Of a stretch of DNA of 64,000 nt, positions 53,061-62,010 are shown one piece after another; position 1 is the stretch's first letter; every line of letters begins with the position of its first letter. The stretch spans positions 117,511 to 181,510 of the forward strand of contig NZ_JAUSLG010000047.1 in NCBI RefSeq assembly GCF_030646615.1. Reading direction: 5' to 3'. The DNA comes from Phenylobacterium sp. (lineage in GTDB: Bacteria; Pseudomonadota; Alphaproteobacteria; Caulobacterales; Caulobacteraceae). Made by a program: the position numbers and the translations under genes. The notes beneath the pieces were generated by a model. The model was not told where the DNA came from and searched no databases. It saw nothing but the letters and a program-made list of their open reading frames with translations.

Positions 53061-54920
53061 CTAGGCGGTGGGTTCGGTCTCGCGGTTTGCGGCCTTGTCG
53101 GCGATGAGGCCGGCGGCCTCGGGATTGATCGCCTGGGCCTCGCGGCGAGGCTTGGAGAAGGGCGTCGGCTGCGGGGTCACCATATTGCCGCGCATCATGC
53201 CGCGGCCGGCCTCGATGCCGCCGACCAACTGCGCCTCGAACCGCTCCTCGTCGCTGCGGCGCACCTCGGCCATGGTCTCGGCGGCCTCGTCGGGCTCGAC
53301 GCCCAGGTCGAGCAGCAGGCGCTCGCCCATGGTGAGCGCCGACTCGAAGGTCTCGCGGATCTGGAAATCGACTCCAGCCTGGGTCAGGCGCATGGAATGG
53401 CCGCGGTCATAGGCGCGCACGAAGAGCCTGGCGTGGGGGAATTCCGATTTCACCAGCTCGACGATGTGGTCGGCCACCTCGGGCTTGTCGACGCCGATCA
53501 TGATCGCCTCGGCGGTCTCGGCGCCGGAGGCCCGCAGCACATCGAGGCGCGCGCCATCGCCATAATAGACCTTGAAGCCGAAATTGGCGGCGGCCTGGAT
53601 CATTTCCACATCGTTTTCGATCAGCGCGATCTCGAAGCCGCGGGCCAGCAGGGGCTGGCTGACCACCTGGCTGAAGCGGCCGAAGCCGATCAGCAGGATC
53701 TGGCCATGAAGGCCATTGGCCTCTTCGATGCCGTCCATGGAGAGCTTCAGCCGCGGCGTCAGGCGATCGAGCACGATGATCACCACAGGGGTCAACGCCA
53801 TGGACAGGATGACGATGGCGGTCATCACGGCGCTGGTGCGGGCGTCGATCACGCCGCCGGCCAGGGCCGCCCCATAGAGGACGAAGGCGAACTCGCCCCC
53901 TTGCGCGAAAAGGGCCGCCCGCTGGATCGACTCCCGAGGGCTTGCTCGGAACAGGCGGGCGATGCCGTAGATGCCGGCCGCCTTGACCCCCATGAAGGCC
54001 AGCACGCCGCCGGCGATCAGCATCCAGGACTCCGCCACGACGGCCAGGTTCAGGGACATGCCGACGCTGATGAAAAACAGGCCGAGCAGGATGCCGCGGA
54101 AGGGCTCGATATCGGCCTCCAACTGGTGGCGGAAGGTGGATTCCGACAACAGGACACCGGCCATGAAGGCGCCCATGGCCATGGAAAGCCCGCCCCAGTC
54201 GAGGAACATGGCCGCCCCCAGCACCACCAGCAGGGCCGCCGCGGTCATGATCTCCCGGGCTCCGGTCCGCGCCAGCAGGCCGAAGAAGGGATTGAGCAGC
54301 CAGCGGCCGGCCGCCAGCAGGGCCGCCAGGGTCCCGATCGCCATGAGGATGGAGACCCAGACCGGCCGGCCGGCCTCCACGTCCTGCCCCGACACCGAGG
54401 CGAGCACGGCCACCAGGGCCAGCAGGGGGACGACGGCGAGATCTTCCAGCAGCAGGATCGACACCGCCCGCTGACCGGCGGGGCTGGCCGTCTGTCCGCG
54501 CTCGTCCAGCATCTTCATGATCACGGCGGTGGAGGACAGCACAAAGCCGCTGGCGCCGATCACCGCGGCGACCACGGGCAGGCCCGCCAGCACCCCCAGG
54601 CCCGACAGCAGGGCGGCGCAGACCAGCACCTGGACCGCGCCGAGGCCGAAGATTTCCCGCCTCAGATTCCACAGCTTGGCCGGCCGCATCTCCAGGCCGA
54701 TGATGAACAGGAACATCACTACGCCAAGTTCGGCCACATGCAGGATGGTCTCAGGCTCGGAGATGAAGGCCAGGCCGAACGGGCCGATCACCAGGCCCGC
54801 CGCCAGATAGCCCAGCACCGAGCCGAGCTGCAGCCGGCTAAACAGCGGCACGGCGATCACGGCCGCGCCCAGCAGCACCACGGCGTGACCCAGGCTCAGT
54901 CCGCTTGCTTCCGTCGCCAT
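53061..54920 (-). CDS. KefB/KefC-type monovalent cation:proton antiporter with RCK domain
   Basis: CPA2-family inner-membrane antiporter, typically driving K+ efflux. From ATG 54920 (GGAG nine nucleotides upstream) it has 619 residues: about 12 membrane helices (LGSVLGYLAAGLVIGPFGLAF, HVAELGVVMFLFIIGLEM, GFVLSSTAVIMKML, SILLLEDLAVVPLLAL), then a cytosolic RCK/TrkA-N domain (QILLIGFGRFSQVVSQPLLARGFEIALIENDVEMIQAA..VYYGDGARLDVLRASG) and a low-complexity tail of about 60 residues. Whether glutathione adducts gate it is unknown, and no kefF/kefG partner is visible. The frame is open eight codons further upstream. Confidence 0.93.
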   Translation of the reverse strand: MATEASGLSLGHAVVLLGAAVIAVPLFSRLQLGSVLGYLAAGLVIGPFGLAFISEPETILHVAELGVVMFLFIIGLEMRPAKLWNLRREIFGLGAVQVLVCAALLSGLGVLAGLPVVAAVIGASGFVLSSTAVIMKMLDERGQTASPAGQRAVSILLLEDLAVVPLLALVAVLASVSGQDVEAGRPVWVSILMAIGTLAALLAAGRWLLNPFFGLLARTGAREIMTAAALLVVLGAAMFLDWGGLSMAMGAFMAGVLLSESTFRHQLEADIEPFRGILLGLFFISVGMSLNLAVVAESWMLIAGGVLAFMGVKAAGIYGIARLFRASPRESIQRAALFAQGGEFAFVLYGAALAGGVIDARTSAVMTAIVILSMALTPVVIIVLDRLTPRLKLSMDGIEEANGLHGQILLIGFGRFSQVVSQPLLARGFEIALIENDVEMIQAAANFGFKVYYGDGARLDVLRASGAETAEAIMIGVDKPEVADHIVELVKSEFPHARLFVRAYDRGHSMRLTQAGVDFQIRETFESALTMGERLLLDLGVEPDEAAETMAEVRRSDEERFEAQLVGGIEAGRGMMRGNMVTPQPTPFSKPRREAQAINPEAAGLIADKAANRETEPTA

Positions 54921-55068
54921 TTCAACAGTCTCCAACGGTCCCATAGCGCCCCTGCAGGCGCCGATTGTCCAGCTAGGCGTTCAGCGGCACATGCGCCAGC
55001 CGGGTTGAGTGATCGGCCTTTTAGCAGGGGCGGCGATATGGCCGCGGTTCATGGCCCTGTGACATAGG

Positions 55069-57174
55069 GTGTCTAGTTTCACGCACCTCGCCGAGACTGC
55101 CTTCTCCGATCCAGCACTGGGGCCGACAATTAAAGACCTTGAGCGCGACTATCCCGACCACACCCAGGCGATGGGCTACCAGCACGGCGACGAGCCGCCC
55201 TGCAACAGTTCGGCCAACCGCACCTTCTATGAGGTGATGGAGGCGCGGGTCGCCCGTCGCCAGTTTCTGATGGGCGGCCTGGCGACCCTGGCCACGGGCC
55301 TTATCGGCGGCGGCCTCGCGGCCAAGCCGGCCCAGGCCCAGGACGCGGCCCCGTCGCTGCTGGGCTTCAAGTCGGTTCCGGTCGGCTTCGAGGACAGGGT
55401 CGTCGTGCCTGAGGGCTATCGCTTCCAGGTGCTCGCCCCGACCGGGACGCCGATCTCCGGCGACATGCCGGCCCCGCGCCCGGGCGCCAATACCGGCGCC
55501 GAGCAGGAGCATCAGACCGGCCAGCACCACGACGGGATGCACTTCTTCCCGATCGACGGCTCGTCGGCCGACGGCCTCCTCGTGGTGAACCACGAATATA
55601 TCGAACCCCGGTTCCTGCATGCGGAAAAGCCCGCCTACAAGGGCCAGTCCTTCAACGCCTATGGGGTGGCCTTTGACGCCGAGGGCCGACGCGATGATGA
55701 CGAGGTGCGGATGGAGATCGCCGCGCACGGCGTCTCGATCTATCGCACCAGCCGTCAGGGCGATGGAAGCTGGTCGGTGGTCGCTGACCCGCGCAACCGC
55801 CGGATCACGGCCGCCACGCCGGTGGAGATCGGCGGCCCGGTGCGCGGCGCAGCCCATGTGCGCACGATGTTCAGCCCCGATGGCCTGCGCGCCCGCGGCA
55901 CGCTGAACAACTGCTCCCACGGGGTCACGCCCTGGAACACCTACCTGGCCGCCGAGGAGAACTGGGCGGGCTATTTCTCCAACACCGACGCCGAGCATCC
56001 CCGAGAGCACGCGCGCTATGGCGTTCCGCGATCGGCGCGGGGTGGGCGGTTCGCCTGGCATCTGGCCCGGTCCGGCGCGGACGAATATGTGCGGTTCGAC
56101 GCCTCAGCCAGGGCCGCTTCGGCCGTCGAGGACTATCGCAACGAGCCCAACACCATGGGTTGGATGGTGGAGATCGATCCCTTCGACCCCACAGCCACGC
56201 CCATCAAGCGCACCCATCTGGGCCGCTTTGGCCATGAGGGTGTGGTCTTCGCCCCGGCCGTCCCGGGCCAGCCGGTGGTCTGTTATTCGGGCGATGATGC
56301 GAGGTTCGAATACATCTACAGGTTCGTCTCCGACGAGGCTTTCGCGCCCGGCCAGACGGACGGCGGCATCCTCGACCGCGGCACGCTCTATGTGGCGAGG
56401 TTCAATGATGACGGCGGCGGCGAGTGGCTGGCGCTGGCGCCGGGCCGCAATGGCCTGACCCCAGCCAACGGCTTTGCCGACCTGGCCGACATCCTGGTCA
56501 ATACGCGCCTGGCCGCCGACCATGTGGGCGCCACCAAGATGGACCGTCCCGAATGGGGGGCGGTCGATCCGAAGACCGGCGCGGTCTATTTCACCCTGAC
56601 CAACAACACCCTCCGCACCCAGGCGCAGGTCGATGCGGTAAATCCGCGGGCAGCGAACAATTTCGGCCAGATCGTGCGCTGGACCTATGCCGGTGGCGAT
56701 CATACCGCGGGCAGCTTCAGCTGGGACCTGTTCGTCATCGCCGGGGACGCCCGCAACTCGGTGGTCGCCAACGGGGCGACCCTGAACAACGACAACATTT
56801 TCGCCTGTCCCGACGGCCTTTGGTTCGACGCTCAGTCCCGCCTGTGGATTCAGACCGACATGGGCGATCTCGGCCCGGCCTATGAGGGGCCGCTCAAGCC
56901 CTTTGGCATGAACGGACTGCTGGCCGCCGACCCCGCCACCGGCGAGATCAAGCGCTTCATGACCGGACCCTGGGGGCAGGAGTGCACAGGCGTGGTCGGC
57001 ACGCCGGACGGCAGGACCCTGTTCGTCAACTTCCAGCATCCCGGCGCCCACGCCACGGCGGCGCAGTTCGCCGCCGGGGACTATGGTTCGGGCTTCCCTG
57101 ACTACAACGGCGGGCCGCCGCGCTCGGCGACGGTGGTCATCACCAAGATCGACGGCGGCGTCATCGGCTCCTGA
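55069..57174 (+). CDS. PhoX-family (DUF839) alkaline phosphatase, Tat-exported
   Basis: 701 residues from a GTG at 55069. The N-terminus is long before the twin-arginine motif ARRQFLMGGLATLATG (about residues 63-78), the usual arrangement in PhoX proteins (NRTFYEVMEARVARRQF). The mature part is a beta-propeller-like DUF839 domain with metal-site stretches DGLLVVNHEYIEP, GTLNNCSHGVTPWNTYLAAEENW and PDGLWFDAQSRLWIQTDMGD. PhoX enzymes are calcium/iron-dependent phosphomonoesterases of the periplasm, often phosphate-regulated. The region around 55057-55076 is only weakly like a Pho box. Start codon uncertain. Confidence 0.87.
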   Translation: MSSFTHLAETAFSDPALGPTIKDLERDYPDHTQAMGYQHGDEPPCNSSANRTFYEVMEARVARRQFLMGGLATLATGLIGGGLAAKPAQAQDAAPSLLGFKSVPVGFEDRVVVPEGYRFQVLAPTGTPISGDMPAPRPGANTGAEQEHQTGQHHDGMHFFPIDGSSADGLLVVNHEYIEPRFLHAEKPAYKGQSFNAYGVAFDAEGRRDDDEVRMEIAAHGVSIYRTSRQGDGSWSVVADPRNRRITAATPVEIGGPVRGAAHVRTMFSPDGLRARGTLNNCSHGVTPWNTYLAAEENWAGYFSNTDAEHPREHARYGVPRSARGGRFAWHLARSGADEYVRFDASARAASAVEDYRNEPNTMGWMVEIDPFDPTATPIKRTHLGRFGHEGVVFAPAVPGQPVVCYSGDDARFEYIYRFVSDEAFAPGQTDGGILDRGTLYVARFNDDGGGEWLALAPGRNGLTPANGFADLADILVNTRLAADHVGATKMDRPEWGAVDPKTGAVYFTLTNNTLRTQAQVDAVNPRAANNFGQIVRWTYAGGDHTAGSFSWDLFVIAGDARNSVVANGATLNNDNIFACPDGLWFDAQSRLWIQTDMGDLGPAYEGPLKPFGMNGLLAADPATGEIKRFMTGPWGQECTGVVGTPDGRTLFVNFQHPGAHATAAQFAAGDYGSGFPDYNGGPPRSATVVITKIDGGVIGS

Positions 57175-57190
57175 TCACGCATTTGCGGCG

Positions 57191-58087
57191 TCAGAAGATC
57201 AGCGACTGATGCGCGCCAATGCCGGCCATGACGCCGGCGGCCGAGGCCAGGGTGGCGTTGTGCATGGGGCTGGCTGTGTCGCCGGCGCTGTAGACGCCGG
57301 CCACGCTCGTGCGCTGCTGGCCGGGCTCCAGCTTCAGGTGCGGCCCGGTCATGCCGTCTTCGAAGGCGCAGCCGAGCTGGGCGGCCAGCGGGCTCGTGGG
57401 CGCGGTCTGCGGCGCGGTGAAGATGGCCTCCAGGGCCACGGTGCGGCCGTCGGCCAGGCGGACGCCGGAGATGGCCAGGCCTTCGCCCAGCACGTCGACC
57501 ACCGGCGTGGTCTCGACCTCGACTCCCCGGGCCGCCAGCTTGCCCGCCAGCTCAGCCTCCACCGGGACCAGGCCTTGGGTGAAGAAGGTGGTCGGCCCCC
57601 AGTCGGGCAGCATCAGGGCCTGATGGCTGGACATGGGATGGTTGGCCAGGACGCCGATCCGGCGGTCGCGGACCTCATAGCCGTGGCAGTAGGGACAGTG
57701 CATGACGCTCTGGCCCCAGCGTTCGGCCAGGCCCGGGATGTCGGGCAGGGTGTCGGTGACCCCGGTGGTCAGGACCAGCCGGCGGGCGGCGTGGGCGGCG
57801 CCATCCTCCAGCGTCACCTCGAACCGGTCGAGTTCGCCTGAGGCCGCCGTCGCCCGGCCGTGGACGAAGTCCACGCTCGGATAGGCGGAAAGCTGGCGCA
57901 GGGCCTCGCGCATGATGGCGGCGGGCGCCACGCCGTCCTGACCCAGAAAGCCGTGGGAGGCCTCGGCGAAGCGGTTGCGCGGCGCCCCTGCATCCACCAC
58001 CAGGATCGGCCGCCGTGCCCGGGCGAGCTGCATCGCGGCCGACATGCCGGCGAAACTGCCGCCCACGATGATGACGTCATAGGACAT
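57191..58087 (-). CDS. NAD(P)/FAD-dependent oxidoreductase, thioredoxin-reductase-like
   Basis: 298 residues. FAD-binding GxGxxG-type motif IIVGGSFAGMSAAMQLAR at the N-terminus, a redox-type C131-P-Y-C134 motif (HCPYCHGYEV), a second nucleotide region, and the C-terminal FAD motif VAGVYSAGDTASP. This is the short thioredoxin-reductase-like group. CPYC rather than the CATC of true TrxB, and a glycine-rich loop reading GGSFAG, argue against the housekeeping enzyme. It diverges from an Rrf2-type regulator with inverted repeats between them, so redox- or stress-responsive expression is likely. Confidence 0.9.
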   Translation of the reverse strand: MSYDVIIVGGSFAGMSAAMQLARARRPILVVDAGAPRNRFAEASHGFLGQDGVAPAAIMREALRQLSAYPSVDFVHGRATAASGELDRFEVTLEDGAAHAARRLVLTTGVTDTLPDIPGLAERWGQSVMHCPYCHGYEVRDRRIGVLANHPMSSHQALMLPDWGPTTFFTQGLVPVEAELAGKLAARGVEVETTPVVDVLGEGLAISGVRLADGRTVALEAIFTAPQTAPTSPLAAQLGCAFEDGMTGPHLKLEPGQQRTSVAGVYSAGDTASPMHNATLASAAGVMAGIGAHQSLIF

Positions 58088-58134
58088 GGAAAACTCCTTC
58101 GAGGGCCATTCGCGACCTGTCTCGCTTCTTCAGA

Positions 58135-58190
58135 AGTTACATGATGGGGTTTGGGGCTCGATCATGCAACTCCTGTTGTTTCAAGAAACA
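58135..58190. promoter_or_regulatory. Two inverted repeats between the flavoprotein and rrf2-type genes, candidate operators
   Basis: Repeat 1: AGTTACATGAT (58135-58145) and ATCATGCAACT (58161-58171), 11-bp arms with one mismatch and a 15-nt spacer. Repeat 2: TGTTTC-AA-GAAACA (58177-58190), a compact 14-bp palindrome. Both lie in the 137-nt divergent interval, where the Rrf2 protein would be expected to control itself and the oxidoreductase. Binding is inferred from symmetry and position. Confidence 0.55.
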
Positions 58191-58224
58191 TGAGCTATGG
58201 TCGAGGGCGAACCGGAGAGCCCCG

Positions 58225-58677
58225 ATGCGAAGCGACAGCCGCCTCTCGCGCATGCTGCACGCCCTGATCCATATGGACCGCCACGACGGCGCCATGACGT
58301 CGGAGCAGCTGGCACAGATGCTCAACACCAACCCCGTGGTGGTCCGCCGCACCATGGCCGGCCTGCGCGACCAGGAGATTGTGCGCTCGGAGAAGGGCCA
58401 CGGCGGCGGCTGGGCGCTGAACCGCGCCCTGGCGGAGGTGAGCCTGCTGGACATCTACCGGGCCCTGGGCGACCCGCGCCTGTTCGCCATCGGCCTGGCC
58501 GACGACGACCCCCGCTGCCTGGTGGAACAGGCTGTCAACGCCGCCGTCGCCGACACCCTGGCCGCCGCCGAAGCCCTGGTCATCGCCCGCTTCGGCGAGG
58601 TGACCCTGGCCGATATCGCGCGGGATTTCGATGCGCGGTTCGCGGCGGTGATGGGGCGCAAAGGGTCGGAGGCCTGA
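58225..58677 (+). CDS. Rrf2 family transcriptional regulator
   Basis: 150 residues from ATG 58225. Winged-helix Rrf2 features: RLSRMLHALIHMDRHDGAMTSEQLAQMLNTNPVVVRRTMAGLRDQEIVRSEKGHGGGWALNRALAEVSLLDIYRALG. It has a single cysteine, C98, and so lacks the three cysteines of the iron-sulfur IscR/NsrR types; it is more like the YwnA/thiol-type or cluster-free members. Divergent from the CPYC flavoprotein with candidate operators between. The frame is open from 58141, but that part would cover the operators. Confidence 0.88.
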   Translation: MRSDSRLSRMLHALIHMDRHDGAMTSEQLAQMLNTNPVVVRRTMAGLRDQEIVRSEKGHGGGWALNRALAEVSLLDIYRALGDPRLFAIGLADDDPRCLVEQAVNAAVADTLAAAEALVIARFGEVTLADIARDFDARFAAVMGRKGSEA

Positions 58678-58747
58678 GGCTGGTCGACCTGCCCTGTCGC
58701 CGGCCGGCCTCAGGGGGTGATCAGCAGGGCGAGGGCCGGCGGAGCGC

Positions 58748-59527
58748 CTAGCGCCTCGCCACGCCGATCAGGGCCGTGGACGGGATCGGGAGGATGGCCC
58801 GGTCGCCCGCCATCCGGCGCACCTCGGCGACCACGGCGCTCTTGTCGGCGTCGGTGAGGCTGGTCCAGTCCGGCGACATGCCAAAGAGGGTGTCGGGCTC
58901 ATCCAGGGCGGCGATGTCGAGCTCGAAGTCGAAGGTCACGGCCTGAATCTGCGGGTCCGTAAAGCCGGCGGCGGTCATTTCGCGTGCGAAGTCCTGGGGT
59001 TCGCTCAGCGCTGAGACCGCGTTGGGCATGGCCATCGTCTCGCGGCCGGGAAACAGGGTCTGGCGCACCTGGCTGAGCAGCAGGAAGGTGGCCGCGCCGC
59101 TGTCGCGCCAGGTGGCGACGACGCCATACCCGCCCGGGCGGGTGACCCGCGCCATTTCCGAAAGGCCCTTCCGCCAGTCTGGGAACATGATCACGCCAAA
59201 GATCGAGAAAACCGCGTCGAAGGCGCTGTCCGGCAGCATCAAGGCCTGGCCATCCATGACGCTGGCCTCGACATTGGCCAGGCCTTGAGCTGCGATGCGA
59301 GCGACCATGCCGGGCGAAAAGTCGATCGCCAGCACCTGTGCGCCCGCCCGCGCCGCCTCCAGCGCCAATGCGCCGGTCCCGGCCGCGACATCCAGAACGC
59401 GGGCGCCGGGTGACAGGGTGACCATGGCCAGGGCGGACTTGGCGTATTTCGCCGTGAACGGGTGGGCGGTCTGCTCGTAGTGCTGCGCCGCCGTGTCCCA
59501 GTGGCTGGAGTCCTCAAATGCTTTCAT
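58748..59527 (-). CDS. Class I SAM-dependent methyltransferase
   Basis: 259 residues with UbiE/COQ5-like motifs: motif I VLDVAAGTGALALEAARAG, the acidic strand-2 end VLAIDFSPGMV, SVMDGQALMLPDSAFDAVFSIFGVIMFPDWRKGLSEMARVTRPGG (motifs II-III) and a C-terminal substrate-capping region. Methyl acceptor unknown. Upstream (59528-59599) there is only a short interval before an AraC-type remnant on the other strand. Confidence 0.88.
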   Translation of the reverse strand: MKAFEDSSHWDTAAQHYEQTAHPFTAKYAKSALAMVTLSPGARVLDVAAGTGALALEAARAGAQVLAIDFSPGMVARIAAQGLANVEASVMDGQALMLPDSAFDAVFSIFGVIMFPDWRKGLSEMARVTRPGGYGVVATWRDSGAATFLLLSQVRQTLFPGRETMAMPNAVSALSEPQDFAREMTAAGFTDPQIQAVTFDFELDIAALDEPDTLFGMSPDWTSLTDADKSAVVAEVRRMAGDRAILPIPSTALIGVARR

Positions 59528-59599
59528 TTCGTCGCTCCATCATGATACTTTAAAAGTAGCGTGATGTGACGCGCTTGCCAATGGCGGTGTGGCCTGTCG

Positions 59600-59791
59600 A
59601 TGGGGGGCGAGCACCAGAAGCACCTGCGTCTTCTGGAGGCCCGCCGCCGCGTGTTGACCAAAGGCGAGCGGGCGGGGCCGGCCGCCTTCTCGGTGGGCTA
59701 TGAGAGCGGGTCCCAGGTCAGCCGCGAGTACGCCCGGATGTTCGGCGCCCCGTCACGGCGTGAAACGGCCATCGGCTCAAAATTTGTCTAA
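59600..59791 (+). pseudogene. Remnant of an AraC-family regulator (C-terminal HTH part)
   Basis: 63 codons whose central 50 residues match the end of an AraC-type DNA-binding domain ([44 protein letters not shown]), the second helix-turn-helix. No N-terminal domain or first HTH lies upstream in any frame before the methyltransferase gene, so it is 5'-truncated. The interval 59792-59872 after it contains nothing I can support. Transcription and function are unlikely. Confidence 0.72.
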
Positions 59792-59872
59792 ACATTTGAT
59801 TTAGAGGGATTTTTATCAGAATCAGACGGAATCTGTCAGATCGGAAAGGGCACTAGCGCTCCACTCCACCGA

Positions 59873-60988
59873 TCAGGGCTCGGTCGGCGCCTGACGCGTC
59901 TCGATCGCGGCGAGCACATGTTCGACCAGCAGCCTGTCGCTCAGGCCGTGGGCGTTCCGAACCCTGTAGTTCTCGGTAGTCACCACCGCCACGACGTCGA
60001 GATCGGGCACGATCACCACCTTGTTTCCCCCGGTCCCCGCCATGGCCCAGGCGGCATGCTGTTGTCCGTTGACGCTGTAGGCGGGCAGCCAGGTCAGATA
60101 GCCGTAGTCCCCCCGCTGCGCGTCGACCGAGACCTGCGGCGTCGTCATGGCGAGGGCGAAGGGCTCGGGGAGAATCTGACGTCCCTCCCATCGGCCGCGG
60201 TTGAGGAGCAACTGGCCCAGGGCCAGGAGATCGCGGCTGCGCAACCGCAGGCCGCCGCCACCCTGCGGCGTCCCCACCGGCGACCTCTGCCACTGCTCGC
60301 CCTCTATGCCGAGCGGCGCGAAGAGGATCCGGTGCGCGAACGTGTCCAGGGGCTCGCCCACGGCGGACTGGACGGCCGCGCCCAGCGCCGTGACGCCGGC
60401 CGTGCAGTAGCTGAAGGCGCGGCCATACGGTTGGTCGGCGGGTTTGGGGACCCAGCCCGGAAAGCCGCGGATCGGGAGGTCGAAGGCGAACTTCACCCAG
60501 TCCTCGATCAGGTACATCCGCTCCTCGTTGCCGCGCGAAAATGAGTTTCCGTCATCGCATTCGAGCAGCGAGCTCATGGTGAGGAGGTCTTCGATCGTGA
60601 TCTCGTCCTTGCGGGGATCGGGATTGTCGAAGGGGCCATAGGCCGAAAGCAGCGGTGTGACGGGGGCGGCGACATCAGGGACCGCGCCTTCGGCGATCGC
60701 CGCGCCCACCAGCATGGCGGTCACGGTCTTGGTCACCGAGCGGGTGTCCCGCCCCGCCTCGCGACCGCCCTCGTCGAAATAGGCTTCGTGCACCAGCCGC
60801 CCGTGGCGGGCGATCAGGACGCTGGTGACCTTCTCGAAGGACCCTGCCCGGACGGCGGCGTCCATGGCGGCCAGGCGCTCGGACGCCATGCCCTGGCTTT
60901 CAGGCGGGGCCGTGCGCCAGGGCGTCTGGGCGGTGGCCGAGGTGGCGGCGAGGAAAAGCGCGCTGGCGGCGATGAGGGCTCGAGACAT
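59873..60988 (-). CDS. Serine hydrolase, class C beta-lactamase/esterase family
   Basis: From ATG 60988 the product has 371 residues with a cleavable signal peptide (MSRALIAASALFLAATSATAQ). The catalytic S84-x-x-K87 (RSVTKTVT) is present; the Y-x-N motif reads YCT (FSYCTAGVTALG), and the third motif is replaced by MAGTGGNK, as in the esterase/peptidase branch of the family (EstB-like) rather than AmpC. Periplasmic esterase or peptidase activity is more likely than beta-lactam resistance. The AraC-type gene 61057-61863 lies 68 nt upstream on the same strand and may control it. Confidence 0.86.
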   Translation of the reverse strand: MSRALIAASALFLAATSATAQTPWRTAPPESQGMASERLAAMDAAVRAGSFEKVTSVLIARHGRLVHEAYFDEGGREAGRDTRSVTKTVTAMLVGAAIAEGAVPDVAAPVTPLLSAYGPFDNPDPRKDEITIEDLLTMSSLLECDDGNSFSRGNEERMYLIEDWVKFAFDLPIRGFPGWVPKPADQPYGRAFSYCTAGVTALGAAVQSAVGEPLDTFAHRILFAPLGIEGEQWQRSPVGTPQGGGGLRLRSRDLLALGQLLLNRGRWEGRQILPEPFALAMTTPQVSVDAQRGDYGYLTWLPAYSVNGQQHAAWAMAGTGGNKVVIVPDLDVVAVVTTENYRVRNAHGLSDRLLVEHVLAAIETRQAPTEP

Positions 60989-61056
60989 GCAGAAATCTCC
61001 GGGAGGGGGTCGTCCGTCGCACGCTCGTCCCTGGTCGTCTTGAACAGGTGAAACCG

Positions 61057-61863
61057 TCACCGGAAAAGCGCCCGGTAGCGGCCGGGCGTCAGGCCGTAGA
61101 TGGCGACGAACTCGCGGGTCATATGGCTCTGATCGGCATAACCGGCTTCATCGGCCAGGGCGGCCAGGTCTGCGCCGCGCGCCATGAGGCTCGCCGCGCG
61201 GTCGGCTCGCGCCTGCCGGATGGCCGCTGTCGGAGACTGGCGATAGTGGCGGCGATAGCGGCGCGCCAGGGAGACCGGATGCACGCCGAGTTCGGCGGCG
61301 ACGCCCCTGACCTCGGTTCCAGGCCTTGTCGCCAGATCCCCGATGACCTCCCGCGCGCGCCACATCCACTCAGGCGCAGGATCTTCATCGAGCTCCTCGG
61401 CCGACAGGACCGCCCCGGAAAGATCGAGCGCCAGACCCTGGAGGATAAGCTCATCGCCCGGCGCAAAGCGGGCCGCGGCGCCCACCAGGCGTCGCGCCGC
61501 CACCTCGGGCCGTCCCCTCAGCCGAAGGGGACCGCCCTGGGCGCCGCCGGCCGGCGGCGTGAAGCTGACCGCCAGAAACCGCCCCCCGACCACATCGAAA
61601 CAGTCGCGGTGCTCGACCCCGGCCGGGTTCCAGACAAGGGCGCCGGGGCCGAACGCCCGGTCGCGCGGGGTCATCGGGTCATGGGCCAGGCTTCGGTACC
61701 CGCCGTCCAGCGCCAGCACGAAGTGGGCGTCCTCGTGCGAATGGGTCTGCACCTGCTCGGCCGGCAAGGTCGCGATCCTAAGGTCGATCCTGTAGCCGTG
61801 GGCCAGGACCCCTCGCGAACGCTCGCCGAAAAACTCGCCTGGAGCCAGGGATCGACGAGACAT
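61057..61863 (-). CDS. AraC family transcriptional regulator
   Basis: 268 residues from ATG 61863. The N-terminal half is a cupin-type sensor domain (QTHSHEDAHFVLALDGGYRSLA, GALVWNPAGVEHRDCF) and the C-terminal half the double HTH (VRGVAAELGVHPVSLARRYRRHYRQSPTAAIRQARADRAASLMARGADLAALADEAGYADQSHMTREFVAIYGLTPGRYR). The effector is unknown. The frame is open to 62007 without support. Adjacent to the serine hydrolase on the same strand. Confidence 0.9.
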   Translation of the reverse strand: MSRRSLAPGEFFGERSRGVLAHGYRIDLRIATLPAEQVQTHSHEDAHFVLALDGGYRSLAHDPMTPRDRAFGPGALVWNPAGVEHRDCFDVVGGRFLAVSFTPPAGGAQGGPLRLRGRPEVAARRLVGAAARFAPGDELILQGLALDLSGAVLSAEELDEDPAPEWMWRAREVIGDLATRPGTEVRGVAAELGVHPVSLARRYRRHYRQSPTAAIRQARADRAASLMARGADLAALADEAGYADQSHMTREFVAIYGLTPGRYRALFR

Positions 61864-62010
61864 GTCCGGGGTCCATTCGGGCTGTCCTTGCCCGCGCCAG
61901 CCGTGGCCGGAACAGGCTCTCGGCCAGCTTTCACCAGAGCGGGCGATAGCCGCAACCTGGCTCGCGCCGCAGAGCGGCCGGGGTTGGCGTGCTGGAGGTG
62001 GCCACACCCT

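Noticed and set aside
55057..55076. Possible Pho box before the PhoX gene
   Set aside because: Only about 5 of 7 and 4 of 7 matches to CTGTCAT half-sites and overlapping the start codon; too weak to annotate.
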